DNA of 64,000 nt from DASXMT01 sp963803065 (GTDB lineage Bacteria > Actinomycetota > Acidimicrobiia > Acidimicrobiales > RAAP-2): positions 248,001 through 312,000 of the forward strand of contig CAWDKW010000014.1 in the NCBI GenBank assembly GCA_963803065.1, written 5' to 3'. Shown here piece after piece: positions 41,987 through 50,556 of this stretch (within the stretch, counting starts at the first letter, position 1; each line of letters starts with the position of its first letter). The translations under genes and the position numbers were made by a program. The notes under the pieces are model-generated. The model was not told where the DNA came from, ran no database searches, and saw only the letters and a program-made list of their open reading frames with translations.

Positions 41987-42967
41987 TCAGAGGCGAGGAA
42001 GGACCTCGTGCTCGAAGAGGCGGAGGCTCTCCCACGCCAGCTCGGGCGGGATGCCCCCCATCAGAGGATGGAAGGCGACGAAGGCGAACTCCCCCTGGTC
42101 GTTCAGCTCGGCCACCATCTGGTCCGGGGTCAGGACGCGGTACTGCCCGGTGGCCCGGAGGGCCGCGGCGTCGGCGACGGGGACGTAGCCACCGGTGTTG
42201 GAGATGCCCGCGGCCGCCATCCAGGTCCCGTACGCATTGACCTCGTGCATGGCGTGGGGCGCGATGCGCTGCCACCCGACCTCGGGGTCCGTGGCCAGGT
42301 GGACGAAATCGGTGCTCCCGCCGGGATGGGGCCCGGGGTCGGGACGACCCAACCGCATGACCTCGTCGCGGTAGAACTCCCATACCGCCGGGGTCGAGGG
42401 CATGAATCCGTCGGCGATCCGGGCGGCCCGGCGGGCGGCCGGTTCGGTGCTCCCGCCCAGGTTGATGGACGGTCCGCCCGGTTGATGGGGGCGGGGAGTG
42501 ACCGTGACCGTCCGCCCCCGGTACTCGAACGGTTCGCCCGTCCACGCCTGGCGGAGCACCGAGACCACTTCGGTGGTCCGCTGGGCGCGTCGGCCGATGG
42601 GCTGGTCGAACATGGCGAACTCCTCGCCCACGTAACCGTTGGTGAGGACCAGGTCCAGCCGACCCTCGCTGAGCAGGTCGACCACGGCGATGTCCTCGGC
42701 CAGGCGCAACGGGTCGTGGAAGGACGCCACCAGCGCAGCCAGGTTGATGCGGATGTTCGTGGTCCTGGCGGCCACGGCGGCGGCCAGGGGGAGTGGTGCG
42801 GGCAGGTAGCCGTCGGCGGATCCATGGTGTTCCGAGAGGATCAGTGCCACCGCCCCGAGCTCGTCGGCCCACTCGGCCATGTCGAGGGCGGTGCGGTAGC
42901 GCTCGGCCATGGAGGTCCCGGCAAAGGAGGGATTGCGGAAGTCGAAACGGAGCCCGAAATAGGCCAT
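41987..42967 (-). CDS. LLM-class flavin-dependent oxidoreductase 3
   Basis: 326 aa: ERYRTALDMAEWADELGAVALILSEHHGSADGYLPAPLPLAAAVAART, FHDPLRLAEDIAVVDLLSEGRLDLVLTNGYVGEEFAMF, SINLGGSTEPAARRAARIADGF. Same subgroup as 39707 (shared EHHG, HDPLRLAEDIAVxDL, WTGEPFEY). Three LLM genes in one direction suggest successive oxidations, or one enzyme with paralogues of different substrate range. ATG 42967. Confidence 0.87.
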   Translation of the reverse strand: MAYFGLRFDFRNPSFAGTSMAERYRTALDMAEWADELGAVALILSEHHGSADGYLPAPLPLAAAVAARTTNIRINLAALVASFHDPLRLAEDIAVVDLLSEGRLDLVLTNGYVGEEFAMFDQPIGRRAQRTTEVVSVLRQAWTGEPFEYRGRTVTVTPRPHQPGGPSINLGGSTEPAARRAARIADGFMPSTPAVWEFYRDEVMRLGRPDPGPHPGGSTDFVHLATDPEVGWQRIAPHAMHEVNAYGTWMAAAGISNTGGYVPVADAAALRATGQYRVLTPDQMVAELNDQGEFAFVAFHPLMGGIPPELAWESLRLFEHEVLPRL

Positions 42968-43284
42968 CGTTCAGTGTCCCGCCGACTCGTGGTGACGGGC
43001 GGCTGCCGCTCCCCCCCGGTGCCGCCCAGGCCGGCGCTGCCGCTCGTTCCTCATGGCATCCTCCCTCCCGTGACGTGGCGATGGTAGCGGGTCGGCCCCC
43101 CCCGTCGCACGGGCCCGGTGAGGCCCAACCAGGCCAGCGACAGGAATGTCAGGAATTCGCCCGGAGACCTTGGCGAGCCCCACGCATCGTGTTACCGTGA
43201 CGCTCGGTTCATTGAGCCGTTGCCTGCCGAGTCATTTGGGGAGCACGCCGCGGCGGTAGCCACCCACGAGGGGGAATTTGATTG
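42968..43284. other. Intergenic region, 317 bases
   Basis: Divergent gap between LLM 3 and the binding-protein remnant. It holds a C-rich stretch near 43095 and a candidate promoter toward the right (43170-43198). No coding frame with credible composition seen. Confidence 0.6.
43170..43198 (+). promoter_or_regulatory. Candidate promoter, TTGGCG-17-TACCGT
   Basis: TTGGCG (43170-43175), exact 17-base spacer, TACCGT (43193-43198). It faces the substrate-binding remnant, the deazaflavin reductase, the epimerase and the Liv transporter, and may be the main promoter for that run. Confidence 0.45.
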
Positions 43285-43509
43285 ATGAAGCGTCTTTCGG
43301 CCGGCGTGGCCGCGATGGTGTGCGAAGGCACGCATGCCGGTGCCAGCTCGGGGTACCCGCCGATCCCCGAGGGCCCGATCACGCTCGCGGTCTCCGCTCC
43401 GCCGAGCGGCGCCGAGCCGTCCGATGGAGGGTCCACCAGGCTGGGCGTGGCCGAGGCGCGCCAGGCGTTCAAGGCCGGCGGTGAGGGCAAGGTGCCAGTC
43501 AAGGTCTGA
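43285..43509 (+). pseudogene. Truncated substrate-binding protein remnant (Liv type)
   Basis: 74 codons: MKRLSAGVAAMVCEGTHAG then IPEGPITLAVSAPPSGAEPSDGGSTRLGVAEARQAFKAGGEGKVPVKV and stop. The stretch ITLAVSAP-SG...STRLGVAEARQAF--AGG matches the first beta-alpha unit of Liv-type binding proteins, including the G-rich turn before 'GHKV'. The signal peptide is degraded (only a short hydrophobic part) and the other ~330 residues are missing. It is the position where a binding protein would be expected ahead of the transporter genes. TTG/ATG start at 43282/43285. Confidence 0.6.
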
Positions 43510-43559
43510 CCGTCGTCCCGGCCACGGTCGCCGTCGAAATCGGAGTGGGGAGCAACGCC

Positions 43560-44039
43560 ATGGCAGACAACCAGCAGAAGAACGAGGAGTTCGTCGAGCC
43601 ACCCCGCGACGAGATCCCCGGCATCAGCCGCCAACACGTCGCTGCCATGGAGTCGTCGGACGACGATGCGATCTGGGTCATGGCCGGCATGCGCCACGTC
43701 CTGTTGCGGACGATCGGCCGGAAGTCGGGCAAGGAGCACAAGGTGGCCCTGCCCTACTGGTCCGACCCCGCTGGGCACCGCGTCGTGGTCGCCTCGTTCG
43801 CCGGAGCTCCCCAGCACCCGTCGTGGTACCTCAACCTGACCGACCGTTCCGTAAACCCCGAGTTGCTCGTGCTCGACCAGGGACAGCGGTTCTGGGCCGA
43901 GGGACAGGTGCTCGACGGCGCCGAGTACGAGGAGACCTGGGCGGGGATCGTCGCCGACCGCCCGTACTACGCCGACTACCAGACCCGCACCGACCGGAAG
44001 CTCCCGCTGGTCCGACTGGTCGAGCTTCGTCCGGCATGA
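43560..44039 (+). CDS. Deazaflavin (F420)-dependent nitroreductase-type protein, Ddn family
   Basis: 159 aa of the PF04075 family: MRHVLLRTIGRKSGKEHKVALPYWSDPAGHRVVVASFAGAPQHPSWYLNLTDRSVNPELLVLDQGQRFWAEGQVL. The pattern LRTxGRKSGxxxxxPL...ASxGGxPxxPxWYxNL is conserved in this split-barrel family, which reduces quinones, nitroaromatics or unsaturated rings with F420H2. ATG 43560 chosen over GTG 43545 because the fold starts later and GGGGAGC precedes it. Fits with the three LLM genes if those use F420. Confidence 0.87.
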   Translation: MADNQQKNEEFVEPPRDEIPGISRQHVAAMESSDDDAIWVMAGMRHVLLRTIGRKSGKEHKVALPYWSDPAGHRVVVASFAGAPQHPSWYLNLTDRSVNPELLVLDQGQRFWAEGQVLDGAEYEETWAGIVADRPYYADYQTRTDRKLPLVRLVELRPA

Positions 44040-44091
44040 GCGTCGGGGACCATCTACGGTCACTGGGGAGCCACCATGGAGGGAGGCCGGC

Positions 44092-45015
44092 GTGAACGGT
44101 GAGAAGATCCTGGTTGTCGGGGCAACCGGTCAGGTGGCCTTGCCGCTGGCCATCTCGTTGGCCGGAGACAACGAGGTCTGGGCCATTGCCCGCTTCTCCG
44201 ATCCGGCGGCCCGGGCCGCCCTCGAAGCGGCCGGTGTCCGCTGCCAGGTCGTCGACCTGGTCGATCCCGACCTGTCGGCCCTGCCCCAGGACTTCACCTA
44301 CGGGCTGAACTTCGCCGTGGCCAAGTCGGGTGGCTGGACCGAGGACCTGGACGCGTCGGCCGGGTCGGTCGGCTTTTTGATCGAGCACTGCCGGAGGGCC
44401 AAGGCCTTCCTCCACTGCTCGTCGACCGCCGTGTACGAGCCGGCCCCGGCGACCGTGTTCACCGAGGACCACCCGTTGGGCGACAACCATCGGATCTGGG
44501 CGGCGAGCATGCCCTTCATGGCGACCTACAGCATCGGGAAGATCGCGGCGGAGGCAGTTGCCCGCTTCGGGGCCAGACGCTGGCAGGTGCCGACCACCAT
44601 CGCCCGGCTGTCGGTGCCCTACGGCGACAACGGCGGGTGGCCGGCCGCGCATCTGGCCATGATGGCGGCGGGCATGGACATCCCCCTGCATCCCGAGCGG
44701 CCGAATCGCTTCAACCCGATCCACGAGGACGACGTGGCCAGGACGCTCCCCGGCCTGCTCGCTGCGGCCAGCGTCCCGGCCACCACCGTGAACTGGGGTG
44801 GTGCGCCGTCGTCCATCGAGGAGTGGTGTGCCGAGATCGCCGCACTGACCGGCCTGGAGCCCTCGTTCGTCGAGACCGACCAGACCATCGCCTCGGTGTG
44901 CGTGGACACCTCACGGTTGGTGGATCTGGCCGGCCCTCCGGGAACGGACTTGGCCGATGGGATCCGCCGGATGGTGACGGCTCGCCGTCCGGACCTGGTG
45001 GGGACGGGCCGGTGA
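44092..45015 (+). CDS. NAD(P)-dependent epimerase/dehydratase-like protein, copy B
   Basis: 307-aa extended SDR, paralogue of 31632: EKILVVGATGQVALPLAISLAGDNEVWAIARF, NFAVAKSGG, HCSSTAVYEP, MATYSIGKIAAEAVARF, NPIHEDDVARTLPGLLAAASVPATTVNWGG. Catalytic YSIGK and Ser are present. GTG 44092 with GGAGG eight bases before it. It lies 19 bases upstream of livH and is probably in the same transcript, suggesting its substrate enters through the transporter. Confidence 0.83.
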   Translation: MNGEKILVVGATGQVALPLAISLAGDNEVWAIARFSDPAARAALEAAGVRCQVVDLVDPDLSALPQDFTYGLNFAVAKSGGWTEDLDASAGSVGFLIEHCRRAKAFLHCSSTAVYEPAPATVFTEDHPLGDNHRIWAASMPFMATYSIGKIAAEAVARFGARRWQVPTTIARLSVPYGDNGGWPAAHLAMMAAGMDIPLHPERPNRFNPIHEDDVARTLPGLLAAASVPATTVNWGGAPSSIEEWCAEIAALTGLEPSFVETDQTIASVCVDTSRLVDLAGPPGTDLADGIRRMVTARRPDLVGTGR

Positions 45016-45034
45016 GCGCCAGGCGGACGGGCCG

Positions 45035-45922
45035 GTGACCCTGTTCTGGACGGCAGTGGTGGCCGGGCTGGCCATCGGGTCGATCTACGGCCTGGTCGGT
45101 ATCGGCTACACCGTGGTGTTCAACGCCACCCGCGTGTTCAATCTGGCTCAGGGGGACCTGGTCATGGTGGGCGTCATGGGCTCGTACCTCACCTTGGTGG
45201 TGTGGAAGCTGCCGGAGCTGGCCGCTCTGGTGATCGTGCTGGCCGGGGTGGCGGCCATCGCCGCGGCCGAGGAGCGCTTCGTCGTGCGCCCCTTCCTCAA
45301 GAAGACGGGGGCGGCCAGCTTCGGCTGGTTCATCGCCACGCTCGGCTTTTCCGCCGTGCTCGAGGCGGTGGTGGCGATCTTGTTCGGCCACCGGCCGATC
45401 GTGGCCATCCCCAGCCCGCTCTCGTTGCAGGGGTTCCACATCGGCTCGGTGCAGTTTGGCTATCGGCAGATGCTGGTCATCGGCACCTTCATCGTGGTCA
45501 TCGTCGTCCTCGACCTCTTCTACGCCAAGTCCTGGCTGGGCCAGGCCATGCGGGGGACGGCCGAGGACCGCGAAGCGGCGAGCCTCCGCGGCATCAACCC
45601 GATCTCGATGAGCAGGACGGCCTTCATCATGGCCGGCCTGCTGGCCGCGATCGCCGGGTTCGTGATCGCCCCGATCACCTTCTCCGATCCCAACATCGGA
45701 TTGAGCTTCACCCTGAAGGGATTCCTGGCCCTCGCCATCGGGGGCTTCGGCAGCATCCGGGGCGCGGTGGTCGGGGGGATCACCCTCGGCGTCTGTGAGC
45801 AGCTGTTCGACGCCTACGTCAGCTCCAACTACGAGATCCTGGTCGGCCTGATCCTCGTCCTCCTGGTCCTGACCATCAGGCCCGAGGGTCTGTTCCGCTC
45901 GACGGTGGCCCGGACGGTCTGA
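45035..45922 (+). CDS. livH: Branched-chain-amino-acid-type ABC transporter permease (LivH)
   Basis: 295-aa membrane protein, about eight helices: GLAIGSIYGLVGIGYTVVFNATRVFNLAQGDLVMVGVMGSYLTL, and the EAA-like loop AMRGTAEDREAASLRGINPISMSRTAFIMAGLLAAIAGFVIAPITFSDPNIG. Forms the channel with the LivM domain of the next gene. GTG start at 45035. Liv systems in actinobacteria also carry urea, amides, and lipid- or ring-derived acids. Confidence 0.92.
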   Translation: MTLFWTAVVAGLAIGSIYGLVGIGYTVVFNATRVFNLAQGDLVMVGVMGSYLTLVVWKLPELAALVIVLAGVAAIAAAEERFVVRPFLKKTGAASFGWFIATLGFSAVLEAVVAILFGHRPIVAIPSPLSLQGFHIGSVQFGYRQMLVIGTFIVVIVVLDLFYAKSWLGQAMRGTAEDREAASLRGINPISMSRTAFIMAGLLAAIAGFVIAPITFSDPNIGLSFTLKGFLALAIGGFGSIRGAVVGGITLGVCEQLFDAYVSSNYEILVGLILVLLVLTIRPEGLFRSTVARTV

Positions 45923-45931
45923 GGCCAGACG

Positions 45932-47836
45932 ATGCTCTTGTGCAGGACGCGCTGGGGGCGTCTGGTCACCACGGTGATCTGGATCGGCATCGGGCTGGCC
46001 TTCCCCCTCGTCTACGGCTCAGCCGTCCAGAAGCTGGGGGAGCTCGACTACGTCTTGTCCCTGGTGATGGTGGGCGTGGGCCTCAACATCGTGCTCGGCT
46101 TCGCCGGGCAGGTCTTCCTCGGACCGAGCGCCCTGTTCGCCGCCGGAGGTTATGCCTCGGCCGTGGCGGCCACCCACTACACCAGCATGCAGAGCATCTA
46201 CGCCATGTGCGCCATCTCGGTGGTGGTGTCGATCGTCCTGGCCGCGGTGATCGCCGCGCTGACCCTCCGGGTCGGCGGCTTCTACCTCGGCATGGTGACG
46301 TTGTTCATCGCCCTCGTCATCCCGGTCGTCGCCGGCCAGTGGTCCCTCACCGGCGGCCAGAGTGGTCTCTCCCTCCTCACCATCCTCACCTTCACCCAGA
46401 AGCCGAGTGGCTACGCCCTCTATGTCGTCGGGGTCGGGATCGTCGCCGTGCTGGCCGGGTTCGCCTGGGCCGTCCGGACCTCGCGGTTGGGGCGACGCTT
46501 CGGCTCCATCATGGCCAGCGAGGACCTGGCCACCTCCATCGGCGTGGCCCCGTACTGGACGAAGCTGGCCTCGTTCTTGTTGGCCGCCATCCCCATCGGC
46601 ATCGCCGGGGGCTACTACGTCTACAGCCAGCAGTTCATCAGCCCCGACAGCGTGACCGTGCAGACCTCCATCTACATCCTGGCCGGTTTGGTCGTGGGCG
46701 GTGCGGGCACCATCCTCGGGCCCATCATCGGGGTCGCCCTCATCGGCATCGCCATCGAGCTCCTGAACAGCTTCAACCAGTACGAGGGCCTCGTCTACGG
46801 GGTGGTGCTCATCCTGGTGGCCATCCTCATGCCCACCGGGATCATGGGGGTGCTGCGCGACCTCCTGGCCCGGTTCCGGCCGGCAGCCATGGCCCCGCCG
46901 AGCCTGGAGGACCTGGCAGCCAGGATGGGAGGGGACACAGCCGGCGGGACCGACGCCGCCCTGGCCCCATCCGTACCGATGGCGCCGGAGGAGACGGACA
47001 CGCCGCCGCTCGTGGTGACCGGGGCCCGCCGTCGCTTCGGGGGCGTGATGGCCGTCGACGGCGTGGATCTGACCGTCGAGCGGGGAAAGATCCATGCCCT
47101 GGTGGGGCCGAACGGGTCGGGCAAGACCACGCTGTTGAACCTGATCACCGGCTACTACTCGCTCGACGGCGGCTCCATCGCAGTGGGCGAGAAGCGGCTC
47201 GACAGGCTGAAGGGAACCGTCCCGGTGGCCCGGCTGGGGATCGCCCGGACCTTCCAGACCCCGAAGCTGAACGAGTTCGAGACGGCCCTGGGCAATGTCT
47301 TCGCCGGCGCCGACCGGACATCGCTCGGACCGTTGCTCGGGACCCTGTTCCACACCCCCCGGGCCCGCCGGGACGATCGCAAGGCCATGGCCGCATCGTT
47401 CGTCGCCCTGAGCGACGTGGGCCTGGTCACCAACGCCTTCGACATGGCCGGGCTGATCCCCCACGGGACCCAGCGCCTGCTCGAGATCGCCCGGGCCATG
47501 GCCGTGCGCCCCATGTTCGTCCTCCTCGACGAGCCCGCCGCCGGCCTCTCGCCCGCCGAGGCAGAGGTGTTCAAGGACGCGGTGCGCACGATGGCCGGCG
47601 CCGGTCTCGGGGTGTTGATCGTGGAGCACAACCTGCCCATCGTCTTCGACGTGGCCGACGAGGTGACCGTGCTCGACGAGGGCCAGGTCATCGCCCGGGG
47701 CACACCGGCCGAGGTGAGCCGCGACCCCATCGTGGTCCGCGTCTACATCGGGCGGCAACGACTGGACCGGCCGGGCCCCGAGGCCTCGGCCCCGGCCAGC
47801 CTGGCCGCCGACTCCCGGTCACCGGGAGCCCGGTGA
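45932..47836 (+). CDS. LivM permease-LivG ATPase fusion
   Basis: 634 aa. Residues 1-~330: LivM permease (GLNIVLGFAGQVFLGPSALFAAGGYASAV, helices, and the ILAGLVVGGAGTILGPIIGVALIG loop). Residues ~365-634: LivG ATPase with Walker A LVGPNGSGKTTLLN, Q-loop, a signature-like HGTQRLLEIARAMA in place of LSGGQ, Walker B FVLLDEPAAGLSP and H-loop IVEHNL. The two domains are usually separate genes but such fusions occur in actinobacteria. ATG 45932, nine bases after the livH stop. The C-terminal tail is Pro/Ala-rich. Confidence 0.93.
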   Translation: MLLCRTRWGRLVTTVIWIGIGLAFPLVYGSAVQKLGELDYVLSLVMVGVGLNIVLGFAGQVFLGPSALFAAGGYASAVAATHYTSMQSIYAMCAISVVVSIVLAAVIAALTLRVGGFYLGMVTLFIALVIPVVAGQWSLTGGQSGLSLLTILTFTQKPSGYALYVVGVGIVAVLAGFAWAVRTSRLGRRFGSIMASEDLATSIGVAPYWTKLASFLLAAIPIGIAGGYYVYSQQFISPDSVTVQTSIYILAGLVVGGAGTILGPIIGVALIGIAIELLNSFNQYEGLVYGVVLILVAILMPTGIMGVLRDLLARFRPAAMAPPSLEDLAARMGGDTAGGTDAALAPSVPMAPEETDTPPLVVTGARRRFGGVMAVDGVDLTVERGKIHALVGPNGSGKTTLLNLITGYYSLDGGSIAVGEKRLDRLKGTVPVARLGIARTFQTPKLNEFETALGNVFAGADRTSLGPLLGTLFHTPRARRDDRKAMAASFVALSDVGLVTNAFDMAGLIPHGTQRLLEIARAMAVRPMFVLLDEPAAGLSPAEAEVFKDAVRTMAGAGLGVLIVEHNLPIVFDVADEVTVLDEGQVIARGTPAEVSRDPIVVRVYIGRQRLDRPGPEASAPASLAADSRSPGAR

Positions 47837-48651
47837 CCAGCGCTCCCGCGGCGGCGGCCCCCTCGGGAGGACCCTCCGGGGTCGAGCCCCCGGGCCTGCG
47901 GATCACCGGGTTGCGGGCCGGCTACGGCCGGGTGAGCGTGGTCACCGACTTCACCGTCGCGGTGGAGCCCGGCGAGGTGGTGGCCCTGGTCGGGCGCAAC
48001 GGTGCGGGCAAGTCCACCTCGCTGGCCGCGGCCGTCGGGCTCCGCTACGGGCCCTCCGGTGGCCGGGTGACCGTCGACGGGACCGATGTCTCCAAGGAGT
48101 CGCCCAACGCCATCGTGGTCGCCGGGGTCAGCCTGGTGCCCGAGGGCCGCCGGATCTTCCGGGACATGACCGTCATCGAGAACCTCCGCCTGGGCGCGTT
48201 CGCCCGGAGGCGGACGGCCCGCCGGGAGATACCCGGCGACATCGAGCAGGTCTACGCGCTGTTCCCCGTCCTCTCCAGGTACAGCGGGAAGACGACGGGT
48301 GCCCTGAGCGGGGGCCAGCAGCAGATGGTGGCCATCGGTCAGGCGCTGATGAGCCGACCGAGGTACCTGCTCCTCGACGAGCCCGCCTCGGGCGTGGCTC
48401 CGGTCCTGGTGGACGAGATCTACGACACCATCGAGCGGTTGGTGGACGACGGACTCGGCGTGGTGCTGGTCGACCAGAGCGTCGAGCGGGCCCTCGAGCG
48501 CTCGAGCCGGTACTACGTCATGGACAACGGGTCCATGGTCCTCGAGGGCGACTCCACCGCGTCGGCCATCGACCGGATCAACCCGATCCTCTTGGGGACG
48601 GACACCTTCGGCCCGGCTCCGGTGCCGTCGACACCGGACGGATCGGGCTGA
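47833..48651 (+). CDS. livF: Branched-chain-amino-acid-type ABC transporter ATPase (LivF)
   Basis: 272-aa second ATPase of the Liv complex: Walker A LVGRNGAGKSTSLAAAVGL, SLVPEGRRIFRDMTVIENLRLGAF (LivF-type), signature LSGGQQQMVAIGQALM, Walker B YLLLDEPASGVAP, and VLVDQSVERAL. The open frame begins in the previous gene, but GTG 47833 overlaps its stop (GTGA), and the first ~20 residues (APAAAAPSGGPSG) are a flexible leader. Completes the transporter with 35493, 45035 and 45932. Confidence 0.93.
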   Translation: MTSAPAAAAPSGGPSGVEPPGLRITGLRAGYGRVSVVTDFTVAVEPGEVVALVGRNGAGKSTSLAAAVGLRYGPSGGRVTVDGTDVSKESPNAIVVAGVSLVPEGRRIFRDMTVIENLRLGAFARRRTARREIPGDIEQVYALFPVLSRYSGKTTGALSGGQQQMVAIGQALMSRPRYLLLDEPASGVAPVLVDEIYDTIERLVDDGLGVVLVDQSVERALERSSRYYVMDNGSMVLEGDSTASAIDRINPILLGTDTFGPAPVPSTPDGSG

Positions 48652-48717
48652 CATGCTCACTGGGGGACACAGGCGCGCCGACCACGACGCGCACGACTGC
48701 CAAAAGGAGGCGGCGAG

Positions 48718-49608
48718 ATGGCCGAGACGGGCAACTGGGGACGATGGGGCATCGACGACCAGCGAGGTGCGCTCAACCTCATCGACGGGCCCACCGTGCT
48801 CGAGGCCCTGAGCCGGTGCAAGACAGGCAAGGTGTACAGCCTGGCCATCCCGATCGGCCACTTCGCCACACCCCAGGTGTCGGACCGGCCGACGCCCGAG
48901 CGCCTGACTCTGGCCGCCCCGGCCGACTCGGAGGTGTACCAGGCCTACGGGGCCGTCGAAGGAGTCGGGGCCAATGAGGACCTCATCATCATCCCCAGCC
49001 ATGCCGGGACCCACATGGACGCCCTGTCGCATGTCTACAGCGAGGGAACCGTCTACAACGGGCATCCCGCCGGATCGTTCACGCCGAAGCTGGGCGCGGC
49101 CAAGTGCGGGATCGAGCGCACCGGCAGCTTCGTCGGTCGCGGTGTCCTGCTCGACGTGGCCGCGTGGACCGGCGAGGAGTTCCTCGAGGCCGGGCGGGTG
49201 GTGACGGCCGACGACCTCGAGGCGACCCGGAGCGCCCAGGGCACCGAGGTGCTCGCCGGCGACATCCTGATCGTGCGCACCGGCTGGCTCGAGGCCCGGC
49301 AGAAGCCCGACGGACCGCCGGCCGGGCTGGAGCCGGGACTGGGCCTCGACGCCGTTGACTTCGTCCGGGACCACGACATCGCCGTGGTGGGGGCGGACAA
49401 CGCCGCCATCGAGTCCATCCCATTCGACAAGAACATCTTCCTCGCTGTCCACATCGAGTTGTTGGTCAAGCTGGGCGTGACCCTGGTGGAGCACCTGTGG
49501 CTGGCCGATCTGGCCGCCGACCGGTGCTACGAGTCGACGGTGATCGTCGGTGCCCTGCCGGTGACCGGGGCGACCGGCTGCCCGGTCAACCCCATTGCCA
49601 TCGGCTGA
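48718..49608 (+). CDS. Cyclase-family metal-dependent hydrolase
   Basis: 296 aa, PF04199 (kynurenine-formamidase/cyclase fold): GNWGRWGIDDQRGALNLID, IIIPSHAGTHMDALSHVYSEG carrying the HxGTHxD metal motif, and late IPFDKNIFLAVHIELLVKLGVTLVEHLWL. Family members hydrolyse amides, or act on ring-fission ketoacids and isatin. ATG 48718 with AAGGAGG. Sits 66 bases after the transporter genes; its product may act on the imported compound. Confidence 0.88.
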   Translation: MAETGNWGRWGIDDQRGALNLIDGPTVLEALSRCKTGKVYSLAIPIGHFATPQVSDRPTPERLTLAAPADSEVYQAYGAVEGVGANEDLIIIPSHAGTHMDALSHVYSEGTVYNGHPAGSFTPKLGAAKCGIERTGSFVGRGVLLDVAAWTGEEFLEAGRVVTADDLEATRSAQGTEVLAGDILIVRTGWLEARQKPDGPPAGLEPGLGLDAVDFVRDHDIAVVGADNAAIESIPFDKNIFLAVHIELLVKLGVTLVEHLWLADLAADRCYESTVIVGALPVTGATGCPVNPIAIG

Positions 49609-49630
49609 TTTCCTCGGACGGCCTGGCCGG

Positions 49631-50425
49631 TCAGGCCTGACCGGTCAGCTCGGGCGGCAGGTCCTGGGGGTACTCGGCCGTGGTGGCCCCGTCGACCAGG
49701 AAGGTCTGCCCGCTCACGTGGCGGGCGAGGTCACTGGACAGGAACAGGAGGGCGGCGGCGATGTCAGAGGGGGCGCCCCACCCGGCCAGCGTCCCGTCCG
49801 AGGTCTCCCCGGTGGCCTCGATCATCCGGGGGGTCGCCGTCGCTCCCGGCGCCACCGAGTTGACCCGGATCTCGTGTCGGCGCAGCTCGGCCGCCGCCGA
49901 TCGCACCAGGGACACGATGCCCGCCTTGGCCGCGCCGTAGGCGCCGTGGAAGGGCGAGCTGGTCGTGCCGCTCATGGAACTCACGAAGGCGAAGCTCCCG
50001 CCACCGGCGCGGATGAGGGCGGGAGCGCCGAACTTGATCATCAAGAAGACATGGCGCAGGTTCTCGTCGAAGACGCCGTCCCAGTCCCCCTCGGACATAT
50101 CGACGATCGGGCTCCACCGGGCGCCGCCGACGATGTCGACGATCCCGTCGACCCGGCCGAACCGGCGCTCGGCCGTGTCGATCGATCGCGCCACGTCGGC
50201 GGCCAGGCGCAGGTCGGCGACACAGGGCACGCCGCCGATCTCCTCGGCCACGGTGGTGGCCCGGTCCTCGACGATATCGATGCACAGCACGGAGGCGCCC
50301 TGGGAGGCGAGGGCATGGGACACCTGGCGCCCCATGCCGAACCCGGCTCCGCCCACGACGAATCTCCGGCCGTCCAGTCGTAAGAGCTGCCCGTAGTCAG
50401 GAACGGGGCTGTCATCGGTGGGCAT
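49631..50425 (-). CDS. Short-chain dehydrogenase/reductase
   Basis: 264 aa. The cofactor motif GGAGFGMGRQVSHAL is a variant of TGxxxGxG, DIVED follows, then DIVGGARWS in place of NNAG, SSMSGTTSS, YGAAK, VAPGATATPRM and SGQTFLVDGATT. ATG 50425. Convergent with the cyclase gene (22-base gap) and divergent from the SDR at 50557. Replacement of NNAG by DIVGG is unusual but seen in some actinobacterial SDRs. Confidence 0.87.
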   Translation of the reverse strand: MPTDDSPVPDYGQLLRLDGRRFVVGGAGFGMGRQVSHALASQGASVLCIDIVEDRATTVAEEIGGVPCVADLRLAADVARSIDTAERRFGRVDGIVDIVGGARWSPIVDMSEGDWDGVFDENLRHVFLMIKFGAPALIRAGGGSFAFVSSMSGTTSSPFHGAYGAAKAGIVSLVRSAAAELRRHEIRVNSVAPGATATPRMIEATGETSDGTLAGWGAPSDIAAALLFLSSDLARHVSGQTFLVDGATTAEYPQDLPPELTGQA

Positions 50426-50556
50426 CGTCTCTCCTCGCTGCCGTCACGTGTGGGTCAGTATCGTATTTCCGATGTGCCTCTGCCCCCGGATGCCAGACCA
50501 ACCGGTGGGCCCGGCCACCCGGGCCGCCCGACGCTCGCGGCCCGGGCCCGGTTGAG

